A DNA stretch of 18,791 nt, from NCBI GenBank assembly GCA_016934695.1, contig JAFGSH010000151.1:1-18791 (forward strand). The letters run 5' to 3'. This DNA comes from Deltaproteobacteria bacterium (GTDB lineage: Bacteria > Desulfobacterota > Syntrophia > Syntrophales > UBA2210). The position numbers and the translations under genes were made by a program. The notes beneath the pieces are model-generated. The model was not told the origin of the DNA. It did no database searches and saw nothing but the letters and a program-made list of their open reading frames with translations. The stretch's first letter is position 1, and each line of letters begins with the position of its first letter. Of the stretch, positions 7,860 to 16,024 are shown in pieces.

Positions 7860-8954
7860 ATGAACCAAACAAGGAAGAAGACACGGCCGGTCTCCGTCGG
7901 TTCGGTTACCATCGGAGGCGATGCACCGATTGCCGTCCAGTCGATGACCTGTACGGACACGAGAGACGTGGAGACCACGGTTGCCCAGATCGAAAGACTG
8001 GCCGGCGCGGGGTGTGAAATCGTCCGCGTGGCTGTCCCCGATGAGGAGGCGGTCCAGGCGGTCTCCAAGATCAAAGAGCGGATAACGATTCCCCTGGTCG
8101 CGGACATACATTTCGACTATCGACTCGCAATCGGCGCCATCAGAAACGGCGCCGATTGCATCCGGATAAACCCCGGAAATATCGGAAGGGATAAGATAGG
8201 ACAGATTGTTCGTGCGGCGCGGAAGCGGGGGGTGTCGATCCGCATCGGAATCAACTCCGGTTCTCTTGAAAAGGATATTCTCGCCCGGTACGGCGCTCCA
8301 ACGGCGGCCGCGCTTGTCGAAAGCGCCCTGCGAAATGTGCGCTTCTTTGAAGAGATGGATTTTCACGCCATCAAACTGTCGGTGAAGGCATCCGATGTCC
8401 CCGCCATGATAGCGGCGAACCGGGCACTCTCGGAGGCCACCGATTATCCTCTCCACCTCGGGGTGACCGAGGCGGGGAGTCTCGTCAATGCAGCCGTCAA
8501 GTCATCCATCGGCATCGGGATTCTCCTGCACGAGGGGATCGGGGACACCATACGGGTTTCGATAACGGGTGATCCTGTCGCGGAGGTCGGCGTCGCATAT
8601 GGCATCTTGAGGGCCTTGAATATCCGGAAAGTGGGCCCCGATATCATCTCCTGTCCCACCTGCGGGCGGTGCGAGGTGGACCTGTTCCGGCTGGTCGAAG
8701 AGATGGAATACAGGCTCTCAGATATAAAGGAATACTTTACGATTGCGCTGATGGGATGCGTCGTTAACGGGCCGGGAGAGGCCGCTGAAGCGGACATCGG
8801 TATCGCGGCGGGACGCCGGACGGGGCTCCTTTTCAAGAAGGGAAAGGTCGTTCGGAAGATACGGGAGGAAGAGTTTGCCGATGCCCTGATGGATGAGGTT
8901 CAGGCCATGATCAGGGACAATCGATATCAATCGAGAGGAAACGAGGAGGAGTGA
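7860..8954 (+). CDS. ispG: 4-hydroxy-3-methylbut-2-en-1-yl diphosphate synthase (IspG/GcpE)
   Basis: IspG carries out the reductive ring opening of 2-C-methyl-D-erythritol 2,4-cyclodiphosphate to HMBPP, the penultimate step of the MEP isoprenoid pathway, using a [4Fe-4S] cluster. The 364-aa product has the short bacterial form: an N-terminal TIM barrel ([34 protein letters not shown]) and a C-terminal cluster domain. The cluster ligands are Cys265 and Cys268 in SCPTCGR and Cys300 in GCVVNGPGE, with Glu307 in the position of the fourth ligand. The ATG at 7860 gives a typical family N-terminus but only a weak purine stretch (GAGAAG) precedes it. Its TGA shares one base with the proS ATG, so the two are likely translated together. 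The ispG-proS pair is common in this part of the bacterial tree, although the usual upstream neighbours dxr and rseP are not here. Confidence 0.97.
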   Translation: MNQTRKKTRPVSVGSVTIGGDAPIAVQSMTCTDTRDVETTVAQIERLAGAGCEIVRVAVPDEEAVQAVSKIKERITIPLVADIHFDYRLAIGAIRNGADCIRINPGNIGRDKIGQIVRAARKRGVSIRIGINSGSLEKDILARYGAPTAAALVESALRNVRFFEEMDFHAIKLSVKASDVPAMIAANRALSEATDYPLHLGVTEAGSLVNAAVKSSIGIGILLHEGIGDTIRVSITGDPVAEVGVAYGILRALNIRKVGPDIISCPTCGRCEVDLFRLVEEMEYRLSDIKEYFTIALMGCVVNGPGEAAEADIGIAAGRRTGLLFKKGKVVRKIREEEFADALMDEVQAMIRDNRYQSRGNEEE

Positions 8955-10663
8955 TGCGCTATTCAGAGATGTTTCTGCCGACCACGAAGGAGACGCCTTC
9001 CGATGCGGAGATCGTAAGCCATCAGCTGATGCTGCGGGCGGGAATGATACGGAAACTGGCCGGCGGGATATATTCATACCTGCCCCTGGGATACCGCGTG
9101 ATCAGGAAGGTGGAAAGCATCGTGCGCGAAGAGATGACCCGGGCGGGTGCGCAGGAGGTCTTTCTCCCCGCCGTTCAGCCGGCGGAGCTCTGGATGGAGT
9201 CGGGGCGCTGGAATATGTACGGGAAGGAGCTGCTCAGGTTGAAAGACAGGCACAACCGGGACTACTGCATCGGACCGACGCACGAAGAGGTGATAACCGC
9301 GCTGGTGCGCGATGAGATACAGACATACCGGCAGCTCCCCCGGAATCTCTACCAGATCCAGACAAAATTCCGCGATGAGATCCGCCCGCGGTTCGGTGTC
9401 ATGCGATCCAGGGAATTCGGGATGAAGGATGCCTACAGCTTCGACGCCACAGATAAGGGGGCGGAGGAGAGCTATCGGAAGATGTTCGATGCCTACAACC
9501 GGATATTCGAACGGTGCGGACTCCACTTCAGGCCGGTGGAAGCGGACAGCGGCAATATCGGGGGCAGTTTTTCCCATGAATTCATGGTGACGGCCGATTC
9601 CGGGGAGGATGCGATGGTCCACTGCACCTCATGCGCCTATGCCGCAAACCTTGAGAAGGCCGAGTGCTCCCGGCCGGAACAAGAAGAAGGCACGGATGCA
9701 GAATATCTGCCGCTGGAGGAGGTACATACCCCCGATGCGCGAACAATCGAAGAGGTCTGCGCGTTTCTCGGTGTGGAGCCCCATGACGTTGTGAAAACGA
9801 TGCTATTTGTCTGTGACGCCGGCCCCGTGGCCGTGCTGGTGAGGGGCGATGAGGAGATCAACGAGATAAAGCTGAAGAATTACCTGGGGTGTGACTCCCT
9901 TGAACTCGCAACGGACGACATCATCATGGAGATTACCGGGTCTCCCCGGGGCTTTGCCGGGCCTATCGGGATCACCTGCCGGATTATTGCGGACTACTCC
10001 CTCCTCGGGATGAAGAATTTTGTCGTGGGAGGTAACAGAGAAGATTACCACATAAAGAACTGTAACAGGCCACGGGACTTCCAGATAACCGAGTATGCGG
10101 ATCTGAGGATCATACGGGAAGGGGACCCATGCCCGCGCTGCGGGGGAGAGATCAGGATCGCCAGGGGCATCGAAGTGGGACACGTATTCAAACTCGGCGT
10201 CAAGTACAGCGAGGCGATGCACGCCACCTTCCTGGACAGTGACGGCAAGGAAAAACACATGATCATGGGGTGTTACGGAATCGGGATCGGGAGGACGGTC
10301 GCCGCATGTATCGAGCAGAGTCATGACGAAAACGGAATAATATGGCCCCTTTCAATCGCGCCATTCCACGTTATCATTACACCCGTAAACATAAACGATG
10401 AGCAGACCTCGCGGGTCGCGGAAGAGTTGTACGGGCACCTTGTCGCGGATGGCGTGGAGGTCTTGCTGGATGACAGGGACGAGCGGGCGGGCGTCAAGTT
10501 CAAGGATGCCGATCTGATAGGGATGCCCCTCAGGATTACGGTGGGTCCGAAGGGCCTCGCCGGGGGGGCGGTAGAGATAAAATTCCGGAAATCCGGAAAG
10601 GTTGAAACAATACCGATTGAAACGGTCAGCGATACCATAACCCGCATCGTAGCTGAGATGTAG
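8954..10663 (+). CDS. proS: Prolyl-tRNA synthetase, bacterial type with editing (INS) domain
   Basis: Class II aminoacyl-tRNA synthetase that charges tRNA-Pro. The 569-aa length matches the bacterial ProS. The catalytic core begins with [15 protein letters not shown]. Motif 2 is visible around residues 143-165 ([20 protein letters not shown]) and motif 3 around 442-447 ([10 protein letters not shown]). Between motifs 2 and 3, about residues 255-370, lies the YbaK-like insertion that removes mischarged Ala-tRNA-Pro ([27 protein letters not shown]). The C-terminal anticodon-binding domain follows ([18 protein letters not shown]). The start is the ATG at 8954 inside TGATG, with GAGGAGG directly upstream; a GTG one codon earlier is the alternative. 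A tRNA-Pro gene lies about 4.4 kb downstream, which may be chance. Confidence 0.98.
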   Translation: MRYSEMFLPTTKETPSDAEIVSHQLMLRAGMIRKLAGGIYSYLPLGYRVIRKVESIVREEMTRAGAQEVFLPAVQPAELWMESGRWNMYGKELLRLKDRHNRDYCIGPTHEEVITALVRDEIQTYRQLPRNLYQIQTKFRDEIRPRFGVMRSREFGMKDAYSFDATDKGAEESYRKMFDAYNRIFERCGLHFRPVEADSGNIGGSFSHEFMVTADSGEDAMVHCTSCAYAANLEKAECSRPEQEEGTDAEYLPLEEVHTPDARTIEEVCAFLGVEPHDVVKTMLFVCDAGPVAVLVRGDEEINEIKLKNYLGCDSLELATDDIIMEITGSPRGFAGPIGITCRIIADYSLLGMKNFVVGGNREDYHIKNCNRPRDFQITEYADLRIIREGDPCPRCGGEIRIARGIEVGHVFKLGVKYSEAMHATFLDSDGKEKHMIMGCYGIGIGRTVAACIEQSHDENGIIWPLSIAPFHVIITPVNINDEQTSRVAEELYGHLVADGVEVLLDDRDERAGVKFKDADLIGMPLRITVGPKGLAGGAVEIKFRKSGKVETIPIETVSDTITRIVAEM

Positions 10664-10682
10664 ATGCAGGGATGCGGCGTTC

Positions 10683-10750
10683 GGGTCTCAAGTCTCTGCT
10701 CTTCCGGTGACCTCGAAGGATCGAGCGTGAGACCCTGAATTCGAGATTCA
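10683..10750 (+). promoter_or_regulatory. Paired hairpins with an alternative pairing in the proS-rel gap
   Basis: GGGTCTCA (10683-10690) pairs perfectly with TGAGACCC (10728-10735), enclosing CTCGA (10712-10716) with TCGAG (10721-10725). A second hairpin, TGAAT (10736-10740) with ATTCA (10746-10750), ends 3 bases before the rel ATG. CTCGAA (10712-10717) can instead pair with TTCGAG (10740-10745), the last base of the second stem plus its loop, which would break up the other pairings. No T-run follows, so this is not a standard terminator. A regulatory role is inference; the pairings themselves are visible. Confidence 0.4.
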
Positions 10751-10753
10751 AGA

Positions 10754-12958
10754 ATGATACGGATAACCGACATATTGGAAGAAGGCCAGAGATATCTCTC
10801 GCGGAAAGACCTCGAGATGATAGAGAAGGCCTACATCTTTTCAGCATCCGTCCACCACGGGCAGCTTCGCCTGTCGGGTGAACCCTACCTGATCCACCCC
10901 CTGGAAGTAGCGGGGATGCTGGTGGAAATGGGCCTTGATGCCGCCACAATCATTACCTGTCTGCTCCATGATACCGTTGAGGACACCCTCGCCACACTCG
11001 AACAGATAGAGGAGGCCTTCGGTAAGGATGTCGCCTTTCTCGTGGACGGTCTGACCAAGATCAGCAAGATAACCTTTGGAGACCAGTTGGAACGGCAGGT
11101 AGAGAACTTCAGGAAGATGATACTGGCGATGTCCTCCGATATCCGGATCCTGCTGGTAAAACTGGCCGACAGGCTTCACAATATGCGCACCCTGGATTTT
11201 CAGCCGGCGGACAGACAGAGATTTATAGCCCAGGAGACCCTTGAGGTTTACGCTCCGTTGGCCGCCCGTCTGGGCATCAACTGGATAAAGGACGAACTCG
11301 AAGATCTGTCATTCAAGTATCTCCACCCGGAGGGGTACAGTGAACTGGCTGAGCGGGTGGACATGAAGAAGGAAGCGCGTGACCGGTACACGGAAGAGGT
11401 CAAGGACATCATCCGTGAAAAGATAGAGAGTTTCGGCATCAAGGGTGAGGTCAGGGGAAGGTCAAAACATTTCTACAGTATTTTTAAGAAGATGCATGAG
11501 CAGCGCATCAACTTCGATGAAGTATATGATCTCACCGCCTTCAGAATCATCCTCGACTCGGACGAGGAGCGGAAGTGCTATGAGGTGCTCAGCGTCATCC
11601 ACTCTCTCTGGAAACCCGTGCCCGGGCGTTTTAAGGACTACATCGCGATGCCCAAAGCGAACAACTACCGCTCCCTCCATACGACGGTGATCGGTCCGTA
11701 TGGCGAACGGGTGGAGATTCAGATACGGACGAAGGAGATGGACGAATGGGCGGAAAAGGGGATTGCAGCCCACTGGAAATACAAAGAGGGGAAGACCCTT
11801 CCCACCGGGGATGAAGATCAGATCAACAAGCTCAGAGAACTGCTCGATATGCAGAAGGAACACAAGGATGCCCGGGAGTTCATGAAAAGCCTGAAGCTGG
11901 CCCTCTACCCGGACGAGGTTTACGTCTTCACCCCCAAGGGAGACGTGAAGTCCTTTCCGAAGGGGGCCACGCCGATCGATTTCGCCTACAGCATCCATAC
12001 CGATGTGGGGAACCAGTGCATCGGGGCGAAGGTGAACCGGACCATCGTGCCGCTGAAATACAAGCTCCGGAATGGTGATACCGTCGAGGTGATGACCCAG
12101 GCCGGGCACTACCCCAGTAAAGACTGGTTGAAGTATGCGGTCACCTCGCGCGCCATATCTAAGATAAAACAGTGGATCAAGACGGAGGAGCGTGAGAAGA
12201 GCATCGCCCTCGGGAGAGACATCCTTGAGAAAGAACTCAAGAGGCACCACCTGAAATTCAGCCAGATGGTCAAGGCCAACGAATTCAGCTCCGCATTGGA
12301 GGAATATTCACTGCCGACGGTGAATGACATGCTGGCCCTCATCGGGTACGGAAAATTGTCGGCGAAACATGTAGTGCATCAAGTGCTGCATGTCGAGGAG
12401 GAGGAAGAAGAAAAAAGGGGAATACTCGAAAGGGTGAAGGACAGATTCCGCAAGCACCCTTCCGACGCGGGTATCTCCATTACCGGCATCGATAACGTTT
12501 TGGTACGGTTCGCAAAGTGCTGCAGTCCTCTCCCCGGGGATGAGATAGTCGGCTGCGTCACGCGGGGGAGGGGCATCACCGTCCATATGGCCAACTGTCC
12601 CAGGATACAGGATATGGACCCCGAGAGGATCATCCCGGCGCAGTGGAGCGTGGATGAGAAGCAAACCTTCTCGGTCGGTATCAGGGTAACCTGTATAGAC
12701 AAGAAAGGTCTCTTGTCCGAATTGAGCAATGTCATATATGCCTTGGGAATCAACATAACGTATGTCAACGTCGATGCAACACCGGGTAATTATGCGATCT
12801 GCAATTTTCAGCTGGATATCAAGAATCTGAACCAGCTTAATCTGGTTTTCTCCGAGCTTAATAAGTTGAAGAGCGTTTCATCCGTGGAACGGATGAAAGA
12901 ACCTTTTCATGGCCGGGGAAAGAACAAGGTGCTTGAAACTATTGACACCCGGCACTAA
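10754..12958 (+). CDS. rel: Bifunctional (p)ppGpp synthetase/hydrolase (Rel/SpoT)
   Basis: Long RSH protein of 734 aa that makes and degrades (p)ppGpp in the stringent response. The hydrolase domain is intact: HPLEVA, then His72-Asp73 in LLHDTVEDT. The synthetase domain carries RFKD (residues 292-295) and NNYRSLHTTV. The R-x-K-D form is typical of bifunctional enzymes, while synthetase-only RelA has E-x-D-D. Next come the TGS domain (about 385-447, DEVYVFTPKGDV), a helical region, a zinc-finger/RIS domain with the CC pair in VRFAKCCSPLPGD (about 580-625), and a C-terminal ACT domain (about 639-720). The start MIRITDIL is typical for the family but lacks a clear Shine-Dalgarno and sits just after a small hairpin. 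It follows proS by 90 bases. It is the only RSH gene in the window, so the symbol rel is used rather than relA or spoT. Confidence 0.97.
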   Translation: MIRITDILEEGQRYLSRKDLEMIEKAYIFSASVHHGQLRLSGEPYLIHPLEVAGMLVEMGLDAATIITCLLHDTVEDTLATLEQIEEAFGKDVAFLVDGLTKISKITFGDQLERQVENFRKMILAMSSDIRILLVKLADRLHNMRTLDFQPADRQRFIAQETLEVYAPLAARLGINWIKDELEDLSFKYLHPEGYSELAERVDMKKEARDRYTEEVKDIIREKIESFGIKGEVRGRSKHFYSIFKKMHEQRINFDEVYDLTAFRIILDSDEERKCYEVLSVIHSLWKPVPGRFKDYIAMPKANNYRSLHTTVIGPYGERVEIQIRTKEMDEWAEKGIAAHWKYKEGKTLPTGDEDQINKLRELLDMQKEHKDAREFMKSLKLALYPDEVYVFTPKGDVKSFPKGATPIDFAYSIHTDVGNQCIGAKVNRTIVPLKYKLRNGDTVEVMTQAGHYPSKDWLKYAVTSRAISKIKQWIKTEEREKSIALGRDILEKELKRHHLKFSQMVKANEFSSALEEYSLPTVNDMLALIGYGKLSAKHVVHQVLHVEEEEEEKRGILERVKDRFRKHPSDAGISITGIDNVLVRFAKCCSPLPGDEIVGCVTRGRGITVHMANCPRIQDMDPERIIPAQWSVDEKQTFSVGIRVTCIDKKGLLSELSNVIYALGINITYVNVDATPGNYAICNFQLDIKNLNQLNLVFSELNKLKSVSSVERMKEPFHGRGKNKVLETIDTRH

Positions 12959-13008
12959 TGTGCTGTACTAAGTGCGCGCAGGGAATGGTCATTGTAAATG
13001 AGGGTGAA

Positions 13009-13701
13009 ATGATTACGAGATCAAGAAACATAGTACGGGCACTGATCATCTTGACATGGTTGGTTCCCCTATCGGCGGGCGCGGCGGGGCATATGGTGGT
13101 AATCGATCCGGCCCACGGGGGGGACGATGGCGGAGTAAAGCTGTCCCGCAGCACCTACGAAAAGGATATAACCCTCGCCGTTGCGAGGATGATGAAGAAA
13201 AATCTGTCCGGTACCGACATGGAGGTCCGCCTCACACGATCGGATGACAGGGATGTCTCCCCGGCGGAACGGAAAAAGGTTTCTGAGGAATCGGATGCGG
13301 ATCTCTTTATCAGTCTCCATATCAATGCCGCCTTTGGACAGAAGGCGGGTGGATACGAGCTCTACTATCTCGGAATAACAGCTCCATCCTCTAAAACGAA
13401 TGATCCCGGAGAGATACTGAAGGATATGGAGCAGACCAAACGCCTGAATAGCAGTGTCCTGTTTGCCCAGATAGTCCAGAAAAACATGGGGGAGATCTTC
13501 CCGAGAAGGGGGAGGGGGCTGAGGGATGCACCGGTACGCATCCTGCAGTCTCTGTCGGCGCCGGCCATCCTGCTCGAGATGGGCTTTTCCACGGAGATTG
13601 AAGATCGGAGAAAGTTGAGAGATCCGGATATCCAGAAAGCTGTTGCCGATATGTTGTCCAGGAGCGTAAAAGAATATTTTCTGACCGGTGGGGCATCATG
13701 A
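13009..13701 (+). CDS. Exported N-acetylmuramoyl-L-alanine amidase (Amidase_3)
   Basis: A 230-aa zinc amidase that removes stem peptides from peptidoglycan. The ATG at 13009 is preferred because GAGGGTG lies just upstream and the product then begins with a signal peptide ([18 protein letters not shown], cleavage near AGAAG, about residue 27). An in-frame ATG at 12958 overlapping the rel stop, and one at 12985, would bury the signal. The catalytic domain starts directly after the signal. Zinc ligands and catalytic residues are visible: His36 (IDPAHGG), Glu51 (YEKDI), His104 (SLHINA) and Glu190 (LLEMGF). There is no AMIN or SPOR domain, so it is the minimal AmiC-like form. Its TGA overlaps the rph ATG (ATGA). 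In many related genomes a GerM-domain gene sits between such an amidase and rph (from memory); here it does not. Confidence 0.93.
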   Translation: MITRSRNIVRALIILTWLVPLSAGAAGHMVVIDPAHGGDDGGVKLSRSTYEKDITLAVARMMKKNLSGTDMEVRLTRSDDRDVSPAERKKVSEESDADLFISLHINAAFGQKAGGYELYYLGITAPSSKTNDPGEILKDMEQTKRLNSSVLFAQIVQKNMGEIFPRRGRGLRDAPVRILQSLSAPAILLEMGFSTEIEDRRKLRDPDIQKAVADMLSRSVKEYFLTGGAS

Positions 13702-14420
13702 CACGGGCGGACGGCCGCAGATGGAACAAGATGCGGCGGATAACGATAACCAGGGATTTTCTGCCGAGTGCGAAGGGATCGGCGCTTATAGAAATGGGAA
13801 ATACCCGGGTGATATGCACCGCCTCGCTGGAGGACAGGGTGCCGTCCTTCTTGAAGAACTCGGGGAAGGGATGGCTGACGGCGGAATATGCCATGTTGCC
13901 CATGTCCACGCCCCAGAGGAATACGCGGGAATCGACGAGCGGCAGAATCGGAGGGAGGACGCACGAGATACAGAGACTGATAGGCCGATCACTGCGTTCC
14001 GTGACGGATATGGATCTCTTCGGCGAGAAGACTTTCTTCATCGACTGTGATGTCCTGCAGGCCGACGGCGGCACGCGGACGGCGTCGATAACCGGGGGAT
14101 TTATCGCCCTCGTGGACGCAGTGCGTCGGCTGAGAGACGAAGGAGTCATAGCGGAGTTCCCCGTAAAGGACTTCATATCCGCGATCAGTGTGGGGATCAC
14201 CGACGGGGAGGTCTTCCTCGACCTCGACTACGCGGAGGATTCAAAAGCCGACGTCGATATGAATGTCGTTATAACCGGAAATGGAGGCATTGTCGAGATC
14301 CAGGGCACAGCGGAGGCGGAGCCTTTCAGCCGGGATCTCCTTGACAGGATGATCGATACTGCAACGGTGGGCATCTCCCAACTTATTGAAAGGCAGAAGG
14401 AACTGCTCGGAGAGCTGTAA
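13698..14420 (+). CDS. rph: Ribonuclease PH
   Basis: Phosphate-dependent 3'-5' exoribonuclease that trims tRNA 3' ends, acting as a hexamer. The 240-aa length is standard. Family segments in order: RADGR start, [27 protein letters not shown], the Arg-rich [29 protein letters not shown] with the phosphate-binding and catalytic region, and [15 protein letters not shown] near the end. The segment between AMLP and GRT ([16 protein letters not shown]) is a little divergent from better-known examples but keeps the right length. The ATG overlaps the amidase stop by four bases, with GGTGGGG upstream. A rdgB gene follows 32 bases later, the usual partner. The downstream tRNA-Pro gene encodes its CCA end, so trimming after CCA would be the relevant step there. 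Confidence 0.97.
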   Translation: MTRADGRRWNKMRRITITRDFLPSAKGSALIEMGNTRVICTASLEDRVPSFLKNSGKGWLTAEYAMLPMSTPQRNTRESTSGRIGGRTHEIQRLIGRSLRSVTDMDLFGEKTFFIDCDVLQADGGTRTASITGGFIALVDAVRRLRDEGVIAEFPVKDFISAISVGITDGEVFLDLDYAEDSKADVDMNVVITGNGGIVEIQGTAEAEPFSRDLLDRMIDTATVGISQLIERQKELLGEL

Positions 14421-14452
14421 CGGTTCCGACACGTTCCCTGTGATAACCGCCC

Positions 14453-15070
14453 ATGACCGGACGCGAGAAGCAAAAAATAGTTTTCGCCTCAAAAAACAAA
14501 GGGAAAATACGAGAGCTCACTGCCTTGCTCGAAGAGGTGGATTTCGATCTCCTGTCGCTGCATGATTATCCCGACGCTCCCTCCATCAGAGAAGACGGCC
14601 GGACGTTTCGTGAAAACGCACTGAAGAAGGCACGCGCCATTGCGGAATATACGGGCGAGATCGTTATCGCCGACGATTCGGGTCTGGAGGTCGACTCCCT
14701 TGGAGGGGCACCCGGCGTCCATTCGGCCCGGTATTCGGGGACAGGAGCGACGGACGAGAGAAATATTTCTAAACTTCTGAAAACAATGGAAGGAATCCCC
14801 CCGGGGGAAAGAGGGGCGGTCTTCCGGTGTGTCTTGGTCTTGTACGAAACGGACGGGACATACGAGATCTTTGAAGGGGAATTACGGGGTACCATCAGCC
14901 AGAGGCCTTCCGGGAGCGGGGGTTTCGGCTACGATCCCGTGTTTATCGTTTCGAAATACGGCGTGACGGTCGCCGAGCTTGATCCTGCAACGAAAAACAG
15001 GATCAGCCACCGGGGGATCGCCTTTGCCAAGCTCAAAAAGAATCTCCGGGGGAGGGTGGAACAACAGTAG
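14453..15070 (+). CDS. rdgB: XTP/dITP diphosphatase (RdgB/HAM1 family)
   Basis: Removes non-canonical purine nucleotides (dITP, XTP) from the pool by hydrolysis to monophosphate and pyrophosphate. The 205-aa product has the family motifs: FASKNKGKIREL at the N-terminus (substrate-binding S-x-N-x-x-K), ENALKKARAI, the metal/catalytic ADDSGLEVDSLGGAPGVHSAR, GFGYDPVF, and SHRGIAF near the C-terminus. In-frame stop codons at 14441 and 14444 make the ATG at 14453 the first possible start, and no Shine-Dalgarno precedes it. A small CGGTT/AACCG inverted repeat (14421-14425 and 14445-14449) fills most of the gap after rph. The tRNA-Pro gene begins 9 bases after the stop. Confidence 0.97.
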   Translation: MTGREKQKIVFASKNKGKIRELTALLEEVDFDLLSLHDYPDAPSIREDGRTFRENALKKARAIAEYTGEIVIADDSGLEVDSLGGAPGVHSARYSGTGATDERNISKLLKTMEGIPPGERGAVFRCVLVLYETDGTYEIFEGELRGTISQRPSGSGGFGYDPVFIVSKYGVTVAELDPATKNRISHRGIAFAKLKKNLRGRVEQQ

Positions 15071-15079
15071 GTTTACAGA

Positions 15080-15156
15080 CGGGGCGTAGCGCAGCCTGGT
15101 AGCGCGCCTGCTTTGGGAGCAGGATGTCGCAGGTTCAAATCCTGCCGCCCCGACCA
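15080..15156 (+). tRNA. tRNA-Pro, anticodon UGG (CCA-end encoded)
   Basis: The full cloverleaf can be drawn by eye. Acceptor CGGGGCG (15080-15086) pairs with CGCCCCG (15146-15152), followed by discriminator A15153 and genomic CCA (15154-15156). The anticodon stem CCTGC/GCAGG encloses the loop TTTGGGA, placing TGG at 15114-15116. The T arm GCAGG-TTCAAAT-CCTGC is perfect. The C1-G72 pair with A73 is a known identity feature of bacterial tRNA-Pro. It reads CCA and, by wobble, other proline codons. It is probably co-transcribed with rdgB, since only 9 bases separate them. Confidence 0.98.
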
Positions 15157-15210
15157 GCATCATCAAAAACAACCCCGCCCAAAGCTGAATGGCAAAATCC
15201 ACAATATTTC

Positions 15211-15239
15211 TTGACACAAATGTATAATGGGAGTAGATG
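15211..15239 (+). promoter_or_regulatory. Candidate promoter of the small exported protein gene
   Basis: A perfect -35 hexamer TTGACA (15211-15216) and a perfect -10 hexamer TATAAT (15223-15228) are present but only 6 bases apart, too close to work together. TTGACA with TAGATG (15234-15239) has a 17-base spacer but a poor -10. TATAAT with TCCACA (15198-15203) has a 19-base spacer. One of these probably drives the gene, giving a leader of roughly 95-105 bases. Confidence 0.4.
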
Positions 15240-15338
15240 TTTCGAACAATCGTTCATTTTTTAGCGGACCTGAGTACCCGGTTGTTCCGTGCCTCTCGGT
15301 GGGGAGGATGAATTTTACAAAAAAGGAGGTAGATGTAG

Positions 15339-15839
15339 ATGAGATTACGTAAAGAGGGTGTAGCAGCATTATTCTTGACGGTGGTGTTTGTGGTGGTATG
15401 CGCGTTCTCGGCGTCGGCGGCCGAGTTTGTCTATGACAAGGCGCCCGCTTTCAGCGTTACCTATCCGGAGGGATGGGATCCAAGCGGCAATACCGATGTG
15501 ACTTTTGAGACGAAGATGGGTGGCAGCCTTCCCATTATGGGTATCAATGTCAAGGACGTTCCCGACGGTGTGGCCTTGGCGGATGTGAACGGAAAGAGCT
15601 TTAAGGCGCTGTTGGACAAGGCTCAGGACGCGGATTCCCAGGTCAAGGAGACCACGGCCATAACACTGGGCTGCGGGACCCCAGCCAGCATGTCGGTGCT
15701 CTCGTGGTCGTATCAGGGGTGGATGCCGCTCTTGACGAGAATCGTTTCGGCCTATAAGGACGGCAAGTGGGTGTACGTATCGCTTACCACTTCCGACGAT
15801 TCCGATAAGGGAGTTCCGCAGAGCCTGAAATTCAAATAA
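15339..15839 (+). CDS. Small exported protein of unknown function
   Basis: A 166-aa protein that I do not recognise as a named family. The first 27 or so residues form a classical signal peptide: MRLRKEG, a hydrophobic stretch ALFLTVVFVVVCAF, then a SASAA-EF cleavage site. The mature domain of about 139 residues opens with FSVTYPEGW and ends with KWVYVSLTTSDDSD, a pattern reminiscent of the PsbP/Mog1-like fold; that resemblance is a weak inference. One cysteine remains after processing (TLGCGTPA). The start is fixed by AAAAGGAGGT (15321-15330), a near-perfect Shine-Dalgarno 9 bases before the ATG, much stronger than those of most genes here. With a candidate promoter upstream and an intrinsic terminator downstream it looks like a single-gene unit with high expression. 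No neighbouring transport or enzyme gene hints at its role. Confidence 0.85.
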   Translation: MRLRKEGVAALFLTVVFVVVCAFSASAAEFVYDKAPAFSVTYPEGWDPSGNTDVTFETKMGGSLPIMGINVKDVPDGVALADVNGKSFKALLDKAQDADSQVKETTAITLGCGTPASMSVLSWSYQGWMPLLTRIVSAYKDGKWVYVSLTTSDDSDKGVPQSLKFK

Positions 15840-15868
15840 CAGCCCCACGTTCGGCATTTTGAAACACG

Positions 15869-15904
15869 AAAGGCCCTCTCGCCGGAAGGAGAGAGGGCCT
15901 TTTC
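15869..15904 (+). terminator. Rho-independent terminator after the exported protein gene
   Basis: AAAGGCCCTCTC (15869-15880) pairs perfectly with GAGAGGGCCTTT (15891-15902), a 12-bp stem whose 10-base loop can pair further as CC-GGAA-GG. The right arm runs into TTTT. It begins about 30 bases after the stop codon. Confidence 0.88.
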
Positions 15905-15968
15905 ATCGTCCTTTCGCGAAGGGATTTTCGGCAACACGTCCAACATGCCTCTGGAAGCGTCTACAGGG

Positions 15969-15998
15969 CTGGCTTTTCGATTGCACGTGTGCTATAAA
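15969..15998 (+). promoter_or_regulatory. Sigma-54-like promoter, overlapping an extended -10 sigma-70 box, for the PEPCK-like gene
   Basis: CTGGCTTTTCGATTGCA (15969-15985) matches the sigma-54 core pattern YTGGC-N7-TTGCW exactly, with GG at 15971-15972 and GC at 15983-15984, ten bases apart. Start would be near 15996, giving a leader of about 29 bases. Just downstream, TGCTATAAA (15990-15998) is an extended -10 sigma-70 box with only a poor -35 (TGGCTT, 15970-15975). No activator-binding repeat was recognised upstream. Which form is used cannot be told from sequence. Confidence 0.5.
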
Positions 15999-16024
15999 TA
16001 ACAAAAGTAAAATCAGGAGTGTGT

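Noticed and set aside
7713..8456. Minus-strand open frame of 247 codons opposite ispG
   Set aside because: Shadow of ispG codons; the product has no recognisable domain.
11462..12250. Minus-strand open frame of 262 codons opposite rel
   Set aside because: Shadow of a strongly conserved RSH coding region; no motif and no ribosome site of note.
14421..14449. CGGTT/AACCG inverted repeat with an inner CAC/GTG between rph and rdgB
   Set aside because: Five-bp stem with a large loop and no T-run; too weak to call a terminator or regulatory element.
14882..15217. Minus-strand frame of 111 codons containing AAGFEPATSCSQSRRATRLRYAP
   Set aside because: This is the well-known spurious translation of the antisense strand of a tRNA gene, here tRNA-Pro; it also overlaps the 3' end of rdgB.
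15080..15338. Possible integration site at the tRNA-Pro 3' end
   Set aside because: No integrase, no direct repeat of the tRNA 3' end and no foreign-looking genes are visible downstream.
15308..15352. 14-codon frame starting ATG behind GGGGAGG, overlapping the exported protein start
   Set aside because: The purine run abuts the ATG with no spacing, the product is featureless, and the downstream AAAAGGAGGT clearly serves the ATG at 15339.
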